Assembly (NCBI GenBank): GCA_023432445.1
Contig: JAEYUP010000001.1
Span: forward strand, 1 to 64,000
Direction: 5' to 3'
Length of the DNA stretch: 64,000 bases
Source: Candidatus Parcubacteria bacterium
GTDB lineage: Bacteria; Patescibacteriota; Saccharimonadia; Saccharimonadales; Saccharimonadaceae
The translations under genes were made by a program, and so were the position numbers. Positions 31,861 through 39,583 of the stretch are shown here, piece after piece; positions within the stretch are counted from its first letter, which is position 1; every line of letters starts with the position of its first letter. The notes under the pieces were generated by a model. It worked only from the letters and a program-made list of their open reading frames with translations. It made no database searches and was not told where the DNA came from.

Positions 31861-32607
31861 TTACTGAGCATTGAATTCTTCTACACTAAAGCGGAACCCG
31901 CCGCGTTTTTTTATTTCTTGAGATTCGGATAATTTCTTGACAGAAAGTTTATTTTGTAAATATTTAACAATTTCAAGTTTGGCCCCGTTTGCTTTTACCA
32001 TACCAAATTTCACCTTATAAGAATAAGCTACAATACCTAGCAAAACATCAGTCATCTGGATCTCTGTAATAGCGTGTGACTCTAGTCGGGCCACACCGAA
32101 AACCGCGTTTCGTCGCAAACTCATCTTAACTTTCTCTTTTACAACCTTTTCAAACTTATCATTCTTGCTGGTTGATACGTCGTCAGCCAATATAACAATG
32201 TAGTTGCTGCCCTTACTCGACTCAGCTTCAAGCGCCATAGATACTAATTTCGCTACGTAAACGCCATAGGCACGCTCATAGTTACCAGAAAAGTACTTAG
32301 TTAAATCTAATTGCTTCTTGTCGAACACAAGACTAGTAAAGCTAACATTTTTTGACTCAAAAAAGACATCTATCAGACCTTTGTATATAGGTAGATTTTC
32401 ATTTCTAATATCTGTAAATTTAAATTCTTTATAGTATTTGCGTCTATTCCCAAAAGCAATTATGTCTCTGTGGAGCTGTTTGGGATTGTGACAGATTGTC
32501 AGGCCTAAGCCAAATACTTTATCTGTAGCAGGAGAATGAAGAAGCCCGGTCTCGTCAAGATATCCAAAGAGATTTATTCTTGGTTTTGGTCCAGGATTCT
32601 TTTCCAT
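31861..32607 (-). CDS. DUF3800 domain protein
   Basis: A 248-residue protein of the DUF3800 family. The N-terminal acidic motif is INLFGYLDETG; mid-region VILADDVSTSKND; and the C-terminal signature is ESHAITEIQMTDVLLGIVAY. These conserved Asp/Glu residues resemble a metal-dependent RNase H-like nuclease core, as proposed for DUF3800. It is markedly AT-rich compared with the neighbouring ribosomal genes, suggesting transfer. DUF3800 genes often occur in phage and defence regions, but none are evident here. The promoter is fully consensus-spaced and leaderless. The orphan small RNA converges on its end. Confidence 0.85.
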   Translation of the reverse strand: MEKNPGPKPRINLFGYLDETGLLHSPATDKVFGLGLTICHNPKQLHRDIIAFGNRRKYYKEFKFTDIRNENLPIYKGLIDVFFESKNVSFTSLVFDKKQLDLTKYFSGNYERAYGVYVAKLVSMALEAESSKGSNYIVILADDVSTSKNDKFEKVVKEKVKMSLRRNAVFGVARLESHAITEIQMTDVLLGIVAYSYKVKFGMVKANGAKLEIVKYLQNKLSVKKLSESQEIKKRGGFRFSVEEFNAQ

Positions 32608-32613
32608 ACAATA

Positions 32614-32642
32614 ATTGTATACACCTATTACAATTATTGCAA
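32614..32642 (-). promoter_or_regulatory. leaderless promoter of DUF3800
   Basis: TTGCAA (32637-32642), 17-base spacer, TACAAT (32614-32619), ending six bases before the ATG at 32605-32607. Confidence 0.65.
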
Positions 32643-32715
32643 GCTAACCTTTGCTATTTAAACTTTCCACAACTTTTTAAGATTAAAGATTAAAAATGTT
32701 GTTAAAATTGCCGAG

Positions 32716-32746
32716 AACTAAAAAGCCGCCCACAAATGGGACGGCT
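32716..32746 (-). terminator. rplJL terminator
   Basis: AGCCG-CCCA (32724-32732) pairs with TGGG-A-CGGCT (32737-32746), with a bulged A. On the minus strand TTTTTAG follows. Confidence 0.8.
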
Positions 32747-32775
32747 AAGTAGTAACAATCGGACCGAACAGGTTA

Positions 32776-33156
32776 TTACTGTAGCTCTACGCTAGCGCCA
32801 GCTTCTTCAAGCGTCTTCTTGGCAGCTTCAGCTTCTTCAGTTGGAACTTTTTCCTTAACAGTCGCAGGTGCGCCGTCAACGATAGCTTTTGCTTCACCAA
32901 GACCAAGACCGGTGATGTCCTTAACAGCCTTGATCACAGCAACCTTCTGAGCACCAGCGTCCTTAAGGACGATTGTGTAGTCAGACTTCGCTTCTTCAGC
33001 AGCGGCAGTTTCACCGCCAGCAGCTGGACCAGCAACAGCAACTGCCGCAGCAGCTGGCTCGATGCCGTATTCATCTTTCAAAATTGTCTTGAGTTCGTTT
33101 ACCTCAAGCACGGTAAGACCGGTAAGAGTCTCCGCAAGTTTCTTCAAATCAGCCAT
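32776..33156 (-). CDS. rplL: ribosomal protein bL12 (L7/L12)
   Basis: A 126-residue stalk protein. The N-terminal dimerisation helix ([20 protein letters not shown]) is followed by an alanine-rich hinge ([20 protein letters not shown]) and the conserved factor-binding domain [56 protein letters not shown]. Length and motifs are normal. AGGAGG precedes the ATG. It is the second gene of the rplJ-rplL operon, ending in a strong terminator. Confidence 0.97.
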   Translation of the reverse strand: MADLKKLAETLTGLTVLEVNELKTILKDEYGIEPAAAAVAVAGPAAGGETAAAEEAKSDYTIVLKDAGAQKVAVIKAVKDITGLGLGEAKAIVDGAPATVKEKVPTEEAEAAKKTLEEAGASVELQ

Positions 33157-33186
33157 AATAGCCTCCTTTTATATTGTACTTAAAAA

Positions 33187-33711
33187 TTAACTGGTTGCTT
33201 TTGCTTCGATACCATCCAGTAGTGCGTGCAAGTTGCCCGAAAGCGCGCTTGTGACGTCGTGGACTGGTGAGAGGAGTTGTGCAACAACCTCTGCAATGAG
33301 CTGACTCTTGCTTGGAAGTGAGGCCAAAGCCTTCACGTCGTCGGCAGAAAGCATTACGCCGTCTGCTGAAATCGCACCAGCGATCACTAGCGAGTCATTT
33401 GCCTTAGCGAAGTCGCTTAGTACCTTTGCAGGTGCTACTTCGTCTTCGGCGCTAACTGCGTATAGCAGCTGACCGGTTAATGACGAAGTGTCGATCGACT
33501 TGTAGGCATCTATATCAGCCAAGGCAACGCGAACCAAACGGTTCTTGACAACCTTGATGACAACACCTGCCTCACGTGCACTAGCACGGAGTGTTTGAAC
33601 TTCCGCTACGCTTAAACCTTGGTAGGTAGCGTAAACGGTGCTCTTTGCGCTCGTTAGTAGTTCGTTAAGCTCAGCAACCAATTCGTTCTTTTTATCGCGA
33701 CTAATTGCCAT
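33187..33711 (-). CDS. rplJ: ribosomal protein uL10
   Basis: A 174-residue stalk-base protein that holds the L12 dimers on 23S rRNA. The N-terminus has KNELVAELNELLTSAKSTVY, the RNA-binding middle VKNRLVRVALADIDAY, LTGQLLYAVS, and the L12-binding C-terminal helix ALSGNLHALLDGIEA. AAGGAG precedes the ATG. Directly upstream lies an L10-leader-type RNA, the target of autogenous repression, and a consensus promoter. L12 follows 30 bases downstream. In this genome rplJL is separated from rplKA by about 3.4 kb. Confidence 0.96.
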   Translation of the reverse strand: MAISRDKKNELVAELNELLTSAKSTVYATYQGLSVAEVQTLRASAREAGVVIKVVKNRLVRVALADIDAYKSIDTSSLTGQLLYAVSAEDEVAPAKVLSDFAKANDSLVIAGAISADGVMLSADDVKALASLPSKSQLIAEVVAQLLSPVHDVTSALSGNLHALLDGIEAKATS

Positions 33712-33796
33712 AAAAATCTCCTTGGTTTAGTGTGTTCGGCCGAGTTGTTAAGTTGCGACAACCGGCAAAGTTGAGAGAATCTATGAAGATTTACTT

Positions 33797-33850
33797 CCTC
33801 GGTAGCGAATTAAGTGGTTCTATGGGTTCCACGGCTACTGTCTTCGGTGT
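33797..33850 (-). promoter_or_regulatory. ribosomal L10 leader
   Basis: On the minus strand CCGAAGACAGTAGCC is followed by CTTAAT and TCGCTACCGAGG: the two sides of the kink-turn helix (GTAGC/GCTAC) bound by L10-(L12)4 in the Rfam L10 leader. It lies between the promoter and rplJ. Confidence 0.75.
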
Positions 33851-33860
33851 GTCTTGATGA

Positions 33861-33889
33861 ATTATACAGTAGTGAACACGGTAAGTCAA
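33861..33889 (-). promoter_or_regulatory. rplJL promoter
   Basis: TTGACT (33884-33889), 17-base spacer, TATAAT (33861-33866). Confidence 0.8.
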
Positions 33890-33944
33890 TAGAGGTGGAC
33901 GCATTGACCAGATACCATAATGGGTGTATAATTATAGTTTGTCT

Positions 33945-34793
33945 ATGATTAGTCCTGATTTTGAAGCAAAAAGAAAAGTCGAAGAGCTTTTGAGGGCTGA
34001 CCCTTTTGAATTGGATTTGAGTGGCAAGCCTAGCGGTCCACCGGTGTCTAGAAAATTTATAGAGATTGCATCAACCGTTCCCACTAGCGATTTAGAGGGC
34101 TGGAACGTTGCTTTATCTCCAACACAGCGCCAAACGGCCGAATACATGCCCCGCATTCACGGTCATTGTGGTCGTCTGGAAACCCGCATGGACGAACAAG
34201 GCTTTCCTGAGGATGCAAAAACACACGCCACGCGCTGGATACTAACCCGATTTATAGATAGGGTTAGTATTAATAACCTCAGTCACCAACAGTGTAGGTA
34301 TAACTTAGTGGCCTCTTTGAACCCCCTTCTTGATAGAGCGACGGAAGGCATTGCAAATCCTGCCGAGCGGGCCTTACTTCGCTATGGAGAGGGGGCAATA
34401 AATACCGAGCTTGCCAGGGTTACGGACCCTGATAGCCGCCCGGACGCTGTGGCCGACAAGAAAGCGGCGATTGACTTGACCATTAAGATTTTGGGGGGCA
34501 CTCCTAAGTCTGATCTAGAAAAAGAAGTTACCGAACACATTATCCTTAACGACAATCGAACTTTGGTTAGAGTGCACGAGAAAACGATTACTGCCATCAT
34601 GCCAGACGATGCAAAGTTCGCGCGCCGGATTGCTTATGTGGCATTACTGCCCGAGAAGCTAAACTTACACGATGCTCAACAAGCGGTCGCCGAGTTGGGT
34701 AGAAACGACGTTCCTGTGGTTACGCAGAGCGAAATCGATTATGCATATGTAAAAAATGCTTATATTACAGACGCTTACGCAGACGGTATTTAA
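33945..34793 (+). CDS. hypothetical protein, 282 residues
   Basis: A soluble, mainly helical protein beginning MISPDFEAKRKVEELLRADP; the ATG at 33945 lies 12 bases after a TATAAT box, and the in-frame ATG at 33924 lies within or before that box. Blocks of note are YMPRIHGHCGRLETRMDEQG, THATRWILTRFIDRVSIN and a C-terminal helical region. There is no signal peptide or membrane segment and no family I recognise. Its stop overlaps the stop of the convergent tmk gene. Normal codon use and an intact frame support it. Confidence 0.65.
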   Translation: MISPDFEAKRKVEELLRADPFELDLSGKPSGPPVSRKFIEIASTVPTSDLEGWNVALSPTQRQTAEYMPRIHGHCGRLETRMDEQGFPEDAKTHATRWILTRFIDRVSINNLSHQQCRYNLVASLNPLLDRATEGIANPAERALLRYGEGAINTELARVTDPDSRPDAVADKKAAIDLTIKILGGTPKSDLEKEVTEHIILNDNRTLVRVHEKTITAIMPDDAKFARRIAYVALLPEKLNLHDAQQAVAELGRNDVPVVTQSEIDYAYVKNAYITDAYADGI

Positions 34794-35456
34794 TTTAGTC
34801 TGCCAATTATAAGGTCGGCGATGTTGCTAGGGCTTTGTGTGGCAATTATTGGCTTGATACGTTTTTTTCTTGCAATGGAACGATAACCGTCAATTAGACG
34901 TTGCTGAAACGCGTCGTCCATTGATTCAAATGTGTCGGGCACCTCCAGGTCGCCTCTGCTGGCAATTCTGCGCAGCCGCTCTCGTTCGTCGTCCAAATCT
35001 AGAATAAATGTATAGTCCGGTTTCATGTACGCTTTACCGACAGCTAGACGGGTCATAAGATGGATAGCCGGTCTACTAAAACCTTCCCCGTAACCTTGGT
35101 ATACGAGAGTGGAAAGGTAGTCTCGGGCTTTAACTACGTCGGCGCCCCTATCTAGTGCCGGTTGTATTCCTTGTAGCCAATTTTCGCGCCTTTGTACAGT
35201 AAAAAGTAATGCGTTCGTAAGAGCTGAACGAGCCAACTTTCCGTTTTTTTAGTATGTCTCTGACCTCGGTTGCGATAGGAACCAAGATATCGCCTTCTTC
35301 ATTTTTAGCACTGTCTGGTTCATCGACGCGAATAACTTCTCTACCTTGTTCTCGAAGGCGATCTGCCACCAGGTTGGCGACAGTTGTCTTTCCTGTACCA
35401 TCTGTCCCTTCAATAAGAATCTGCCGACCACGCTCCGGATTATTACTTCTACTCAT
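34790..35456 (-). CDS. tmk: thymidylate kinase with a +1 frame discontinuity
   Basis: dTMP kinase, making dTDP for DNA. The first frame (35456 to about 35230) has Walker A IEGTDGTGKTTVANLVADRL and RVDEPDS. The second frame (about 35240 to 34790) continues with LARSALTNALLF, QRRENW, DVVKARDYLSTLVYQGYGEG (the DRY-like motif is ARDYLST) and TFILDLDDERERLRRI. At an A7 run (35249-35255 on the plus strand as T7) the frames are one base apart: deleting one A gives an uninterrupted 221-residue kinase. This may be a homopolymer error, polymerase slippage or a programmed +1 shift. It overlaps dcd by ATGA. Confidence 0.85.
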
Positions 35457-36130
35457 GGTATCATCTCAAGCCGGGCGTCTTTGTAGGCGCGTGGAAGCAT
35501 CTGGACAGGGTCCCATCCCTTAATAAGTTCGTCAAGATTAGTGCTGTCGGAATATTTACCACTGAGTTTATCGTAGCTACTCCTAACCTCTCCAGTGTGT
35601 AAGAAAACCAGCTGGGCGATGCGTTCGCCGATCGGCAAGACAATACTGTGGCGCTGATTCAAGTTATAGACTTCAAGTGTCCATCGGTTGACGTATCCAG
35701 GGTCTCCCCAGCCGGCGTCGAAGCAAACAGCTAAGCCATTGCGGCCCCATGTACTGCGAGACTGCATGCTGGTTGTGCCAGGAGGCAATATGCCAATAAA
35801 CTCCTGAGTATGAGCTAAGATTCGTTCACCTGGTTCCAATACTATGATTCTATGATCTAAAGGAATGTTAACGAGTGGTTTGTTGCCAGTCTGGGCAATC
35901 CATTCGCTGTGAAGCATCGCCCTTTGCGGTTCACCAAAATACTTGCCAACGGCATCTTGGTCAAACGGATTGTAGATTCCGGTTTGACTTTGGCTGTCGG
36001 TACGAAAGTACCACTCGCCCAGTGTAACGTCGATACTTGATCCATTGATATGTTCTGGGCGATAAGGATGGAAAATAATGTGACCGTCCTTAATCGCCGC
36101 CTCTAGCTCGAGATTGCTATAAACTCCCAT
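35453..36130 (-). CDS. dcd: dCTP deaminase
   Basis: A 225-residue member of the dCTP deaminase/dUTPase superfamily, making dUTP from dCTP on the way to dTMP. The opening is SSIDVTLGEWYF; AHTQEFIGILPPGTTSMQSR gives the family strand; SRSTWGRNGL and GYVNRWTLEVYN hold the substrate-binding Ser/Arg and the catalytic Glu; GERIAQLVFL closes the trimer. It is about 30 residues longer than common Dcd, mainly in a middle insert (around GKYFGEPQRAML) and C-terminal tail. The stop overlaps the tmk start (ATGA). ThyX lies upstream but is separated by a terminator. Confidence 0.9.
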   Translation of the reverse strand: MGVYSNLELEAAIKDGHIIFHPYRPEHINGSSIDVTLGEWYFRTDSQSQTGIYNPFDQDAVGKYFGEPQRAMLHSEWIAQTGNKPLVNIPLDHRIIVLEPGERILAHTQEFIGILPPGTTSMQSRSTWGRNGLAVCFDAGWGDPGYVNRWTLEVYNLNQRHSIVLPIGERIAQLVFLHTGEVRSSYDKLSGKYSDSTNLDELIKGWDPVQMLPRAYKDARLEMIP

Positions 36131-36169
36131 GTACTTCCCCTGTTTGCTTTGTCTTATTTCGATTGTATC

Positions 36170-36236
36170 ATAAATAAAATACCCCCGGCGAGACGCGTCC
36201 CTGGCATGTGCCTAGGTTCAACTGCCTCGCCGGGGT
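36170..36236 (-). terminator. thyX terminator
   Basis: CCCCGGCGAG (36183-36192) and CTCGCCGGGG (36226-36235) form a perfect 10-pair stem. On the minus strand GTATTTTATTTAT follows. Confidence 0.8.
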
Positions 36237-36249
36237 GGTTTGTCTACGG

Positions 36250-36972
36250 CTACGGGCTCACGCGGCCGTTCTTGCAGAAGGCCTCGTAGGTGATGGGCAT
36301 CTTCTCGGCAAAGGCTGCCTCGATCTGCTCGGCGACCATTTCAATTTCCCGCTGGGGAAAGCTTGGGAAGAAGCTATTCTCGTCCTTGGTTCTCAGGGAC
36401 AGAAATGCCATCAGCGAACGCGCGTTGCACGTCGCGTACATTGATGTGTAGATGCCCACTGGCAGCTTCGTGCGAGCGACTTCCTTCGCGACACCATCGG
36501 CGATCGATTCGAGGTACAGTCCGTACGCCGCCTCGTAGGCCTTGATGTCGCGCTGAATCTCTCGTTTAAGCTGCTCAGGCGTCCCTTCAACGAAAATGTA
36601 GTGCCCCGGCTTCCCTTGCTGGATCAGCTTGCGGCTGGGCCCGGGAATGTAAAATACCGGTTCAAGCTGCTTGTAGCGTCCCGACTCCTCGTTGTACGAC
36701 CAGCCAATCCTGTGTCTTTGGTACTCGCGAAAGACGAAGATTGGCGCCGAAACGAAAAACGTGAACGAGTTGTGCTCGAATGGCGTTCCGTGTCGGTTCT
36801 TCATCAAAAAGTTGATGAGTCCCTTGGACTCTTCGGGATCAGCGTGCAGTGCCTCGAGGCTCCGAGAGCCTTGCGTGGAAACGCGAGCAGCCCAAACGAC
36901 CGACTCGTCACCTCCTGTCTGCTGGACAAGCTCCACGTCCATGTCGGAGCGGAGCTGAATATCAACGGCCAT
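36250..36972 (-). CDS. thyX: FAD-dependent thymidylate synthase ThyX
   Basis: A 240-residue flavin-dependent thymidylate synthase, converting dUMP to dTMP. The ThyX motif RHRxxxxxNExSxR appears as YQRHRIGWSYNEESGRY, with FLMKNRHGTPFEHNSFTF and the C-terminal MYATCNARSLMAFLSLR (substrate-binding arginines). It has its own promoter, SD AAGAGGAG and terminator. It is clearly more GC-rich and uses more C/G-ending codons than dcd and tmk, suggesting recent transfer. ThyX, dcd, tmk and the distant thymidine kinase cover thymidylate supply. Confidence 0.95.
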   Translation of the reverse strand: MAVDIQLRSDMDVELVQQTGGDESVVWAARVSTQGSRSLEALHADPEESKGLINFLMKNRHGTPFEHNSFTFFVSAPIFVFREYQRHRIGWSYNEESGRYKQLEPVFYIPGPSRKLIQQGKPGHYIFVEGTPEQLKREIQRDIKAYEAAYGLYLESIADGVAKEVARTKLPVGIYTSMYATCNARSLMAFLSLRTKDENSFFPSFPQREIEMVAEQIEAAFAEKMPITYEAFCKNGRVSP

Positions 36973-37045
36973 GCCGTACTCCTCTTACTAGAATTGTAGA
37001 CAAACTCTTAATGTTCGCCCACCGTATTGTCAATTTTAACAGAGG

Positions 37046-37082
37046 TGACAAAAAAGAGCAAGCATAGTCGCCTGCTCTTTTG
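37046..37082 (-). terminator. rplA terminator
   Basis: AAAAGAGCA (37052-37060) and TGCTCTTTT (37073-37081); on the minus strand a TTTTTTG tail follows. Confidence 0.75.
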
Positions 37083-37100
37083 GTGTGCAGCCAGATGGCT

Positions 37101-38096
37101 CTAAGCTACGAAGTTTTCAACCTTAATACCGGGTCCCATTGTGGTGGTGACGGTAATAGAGCGAACGTAGTTGTTTTTGAGGCTGCTCGGTTTTTGCGAA
37201 ACGAGGCTGTCAAAGAATGCCTTAGCGTTCTCGATCAGCTTGTCGCCGCCAAAACTAACTTTGCCGATGCCGAGGTGAACGATGGCCTGCTTGTCGACTC
37301 GGTACTCGACCGCACCGGCCTTCTTATCCTTAACTGCTTTGGCGATGTCGGTTGCGACAGTGCCGCTCTTTGGGTTAGGCATGAGTCCGCGTGGACCGAG
37401 TAGCCGAGCGTACTTACCAAGTTTTGGCATGTACTGAGGAGTGGCAATAAGAATATCGAAGTCAACAAGGCCTTTTTCTAGTTGAGCAACGAATGTCTCG
37501 TCTCCAACCAGGTCGGCGCCGGCTGCAGTAGCGGCTTGATGCTCGTCTTCTGGTGCAAAAACAGCTACTCGAACGGTCTTACCGGTGCCGTGAGGTAGAC
37601 CAACTGTCGCACGGATGTTTTGATCAGCTTGACGAGGGTCAACACTTAGTCGAATGTGAAGCTCAACGCTAGCATCAAATTTACTTGGACTAGTCTCGAC
37701 GGCTAGTTTAAGCGCGTCTTCAAGACTATATAGCTTACTGCTATCAACCTTTTCGGCGACTTTTCGGTAAGCTTTACCGCGGCGTTCGATCAAAGGACGA
37801 GTAACGGGCTTTGGACCCTTCTTGACGCTAACTTCCTCGTCACCCTGAGGCGCGGTGTCGCCAGCTTCTTTGCGAGCTTCCTTCTCTGCCTTAGCTTCTG
37901 CTTCAGCAATCGCTTTAGCGCTTCGCTTACCAGCCTTGGCGGTCGGGGTATCTTCAGCCGCTTCTACCGGTGCTTCTTCCGACGCAACAGGAGCAGCGCC
38001 AGCGATAGCTGCTTCGATTTCAGCAATTGTGTTCTTCTCGCTTACTTCAAGACCCATCTTTTGAGCTTCAGCAAGTAAATCGGCATTCTTAGCCAT
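37101..38096 (-). CDS. rplA: ribosomal protein uL1 with long N-terminal extension
   Basis: A 331-residue uL1, about 100 longer than usual (near 230). The core from about residue 103 is canonical: [54 protein letters not shown], and the C-terminal [10 protein letters not shown]. The extension begins with a helix-extended loop-helix (LEM/HeH)-like segment, [20 protein letters not shown], then an Ala/Glu/Lys-rich linker and a basic end. HeH/LEM domains bind nucleic acid or partners in other proteins. It sits downstream of rplK, has its own -10 (38165-38170), and a terminator follows. Confidence 0.94.
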   Translation of the reverse strand: MAKNADLLAEAQKMGLEVSEKNTIAEIEAAIAGAAPVASEEAPVEAAEDTPTAKAGKRSAKAIAEAEAKAEKEARKEAGDTAPQGDEEVSVKKGPKPVTRPLIERRGKAYRKVAEKVDSSKLYSLEDALKLAVETSPSKFDASVELHIRLSVDPRQADQNIRATVGLPHGTGKTVRVAVFAPEDEHQAATAAGADLVGDETFVAQLEKGLVDFDILIATPQYMPKLGKYARLLGPRGLMPNPKSGTVATDIAKAVKDKKAGAVEYRVDKQAIVHLGIGKVSFGGDKLIENAKAFFDSLVSQKPSSLKNNYVRSITVTTTMGPGIKVENFVA

Positions 38097-38164
38097 AGGT
38101 GTAAACCCTTTCTGTGGTACAAGCGGCTTTTTTAAAGCCTCCCAACATTGATTTGTATATTCTT

Positions 38165-38170
38165 ATTATA
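38165..38170 (-). promoter_or_regulatory. rplA extended -10 (TGC-TATAAT)
   Basis: TATAAT preceded by TGC, about 70 bases before the rplA ATG. The leader has a GGCTTT-aaaa-AAAGCC hairpin. Confidence 0.5.
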
Positions 38171-38193
38171 GCAAATTTATGCTAAAAAAGCAA

Positions 38194-38619
38194 TTAGTCA
38201 ACGACTTCAACGCCCATTGAACGAGCTGTGCCGGCGATAACTTTTACAGCACCGTCAACGTCAACGGCGTTAAGCTGTTCGCGCTTGAGCTCGGCAATTT
38301 CTTCGAGCTGTTTTCGGGTGATCTTGCCAACTTTTTCGGTGTGTGGCTTGGCGCTACCCTTTTTGATGCCAATCTTCTCACGGATCATGTCATCAACTGG
38401 CTGCCCAAGGCTCTTCCAGGTAAAGGAACGGTCTTCGTACACTTGAATGTGAACGATGACGTCCTTGCCCATCATATCTTTCGTTGCGTCGTTGAATGGG
38501 TTGATGAAATCCATCATGTTTAGTCCCCATTGACCGAGGGTTGAACCAACTGGAGGACCAGCGGTCGCACGACCAGCAGGTATACGGAGCTTAAGATTTC
38601 CGATAATTTTCTTTGCCAT
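38194..38619 (-). CDS. rplK: ribosomal protein uL11
   Basis: A 141-residue uL11 of normal length. The N-terminal domain reads LKLRIPAGRATAGPPVGSTL and GQWGLNMMDFINPFND; the RNA-binding C-terminal half has KKGSAKPHTEKVGKITRKQL and VIAGTARSMGVEV. Stalk base on 23S rRNA, where it meets GTPase factors and thiopeptides. AAGGAAAA precedes the ATG. The order secE-nusG-rplK-rplA is the usual bacterial arrangement. Confidence 0.97.
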   Translation of the reverse strand: MAKKIIGNLKLRIPAGRATAGPPVGSTLGQWGLNMMDFINPFNDATKDMMGKDVIVHIQVYEDRSFTWKSLGQPVDDMIREKIGIKKGSAKPHTEKVGKITRKQLEEIAELKREQLNAVDVDGAVKVIAGTARSMGVEVVD

Positions 38620-38676
38620 AATTTTTTCCTTGTACTAAATATTATTTGAAGCGATATTTAGTGCGTAACTTATTTA

Positions 38677-39222
38677 TTATACCTTTTTTACCTGTAGTGC
38701 GTCAAGCTCGACAGAGGTATCGCGACCAAACATGCTAACCATGACTTTAACCTTGCCCTTTTGGTTGTCGATTTCTGAGATAGAACCATCGAAACCTTTG
38801 AAAGGTCCGTCGATGATGCTAACAACTTCGCCTTCGTTGAAGTCGATGAAGTGCTTAGGATCGTCGACACCCATGCGCTTCTTGATCTTGCTGATCTCTT
38901 GCTCTGATACAGGTGTAGGCTGGGTGCTGGTACCAACAAAGCCGGTAACTCCGGGCGTGTTGCGAACAATGTACCATGTTTCGTCTGTCAGTTTCATCTC
39001 TACTAGAGCGTAGCCTTGGAAAATTTTCTTTTCAACAACTTTTCGTTTGCCATTTTTGATCTCGATTTGCTTTTCCTTAGGAATAATAACGTCGAAGATT
39101 TTGTCGGCCATGTCGACGGCGTTAATGCGCTGACGAATGCTGTCGGCAACTTTTTCTTCGTATCCACTGTAGGTGTGGATGGCGTACCATTGGCGAGTTG
39201 AGTCGTATCGGTTGTGTGACAT
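38677..39222 (-). CDS. nusG: transcription termination/antitermination factor NusG
   Basis: A 181-residue NusG. The NGN domain begins QWYAIHTYSGYEEKVADSI and contains FQGYALVEMKLTDETWYIVR and NTPGVTGFVGTSTQPTPVSE; the KOW domain is FNEGEVVSIIDGPFKGFDGS. It binds RNA polymerase and couples it to ribosomes or Rho. Length is standard. It follows secE by 18 bases in the usual order. Confidence 0.96.
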   Translation of the reverse strand: MSHNRYDSTRQWYAIHTYSGYEEKVADSIRQRINAVDMADKIFDVIIPKEKQIEIKNGKRKVVEKKIFQGYALVEMKLTDETWYIVRNTPGVTGFVGTSTQPTPVSEQEISKIKKRMGVDDPKHFIDFNEGEVVSIIDGPFKGFDGSISEIDNQKGKVKVMVSMFGRDTSVELDALQVKKV

Positions 39223-39240
39223 GATGATCCTTCTTGTTGA

Positions 39241-39480
39241 TTATCCGATTATGAGTTCGAATAGGAATTTAAATAATGTATCGAGCAGAGTTATTAGTAC
39301 TAAGAAGAAGGTGCTAAACAAGATAACCGCTAGTGTCAAACTCCACGTAGCCTTTCTGTCGGGCCAGCGAACTTGACGTAGCTCTTTCCAAGCTCCTTTG
39401 AAGTACTCTATAATCGGCGCAAACAACGAAACTTTTTTGCGATCTTTTTTGATGCGGGTTACTTTCGTCTTCTCTGCCAC
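39241..39480 (-). CDS. secE: preprotein translocase subunit SecE
   Basis: A 79-residue single-helix subunit of the SecYEG channel. The conserved amphipathic segment is EYFKGAWKELRQVRWPDRKA, followed by the membrane helix TWSLTLAVILFSTFFLVLIT. The GTG start at 39478-39480 follows GGAGG by six bases. It heads the secE-nusG-rplK-rplA cluster and has its own consensus promoter, with a small hairpin (AGTCTGC/GCAGACT, 39501-39518) in the leader that could attenuate transcription. Confidence 0.94.
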   Translation of the reverse strand: MAEKTKVTRIKKDRKKVSLFAPIIEYFKGAWKELRQVRWPDRKATWSLTLAVILFSTFFLVLITLLDTLFKFLFELIIG

Positions 39481-39527
39481 GATTTACCTCCAAATTTAAA
39501 AGTCTGCTGCTGCAGACTGTCAAGTAG

Positions 39528-39556
39528 AGTATAGTCTACGACTACCGTTTAGTCAA
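39528..39556 (-). promoter_or_regulatory. secE-nusG promoter
   Basis: TTGACT (39551-39556), 17-base spacer, TATACT (39528-39533). Confidence 0.8.
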
Positions 39557-39569
39557 GGATTTACTGTGG

Positions 39570-39575
39570 TATGAT
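39570..39575 (+). promoter_or_regulatory. leaderless extended -10 (TGG-TATGAT)
   Basis: TATGAT with TGG in front, ending eight bases before ATG 39584. Confidence 0.45.
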
Positions 39576-39583
39576 GGTTTAAG

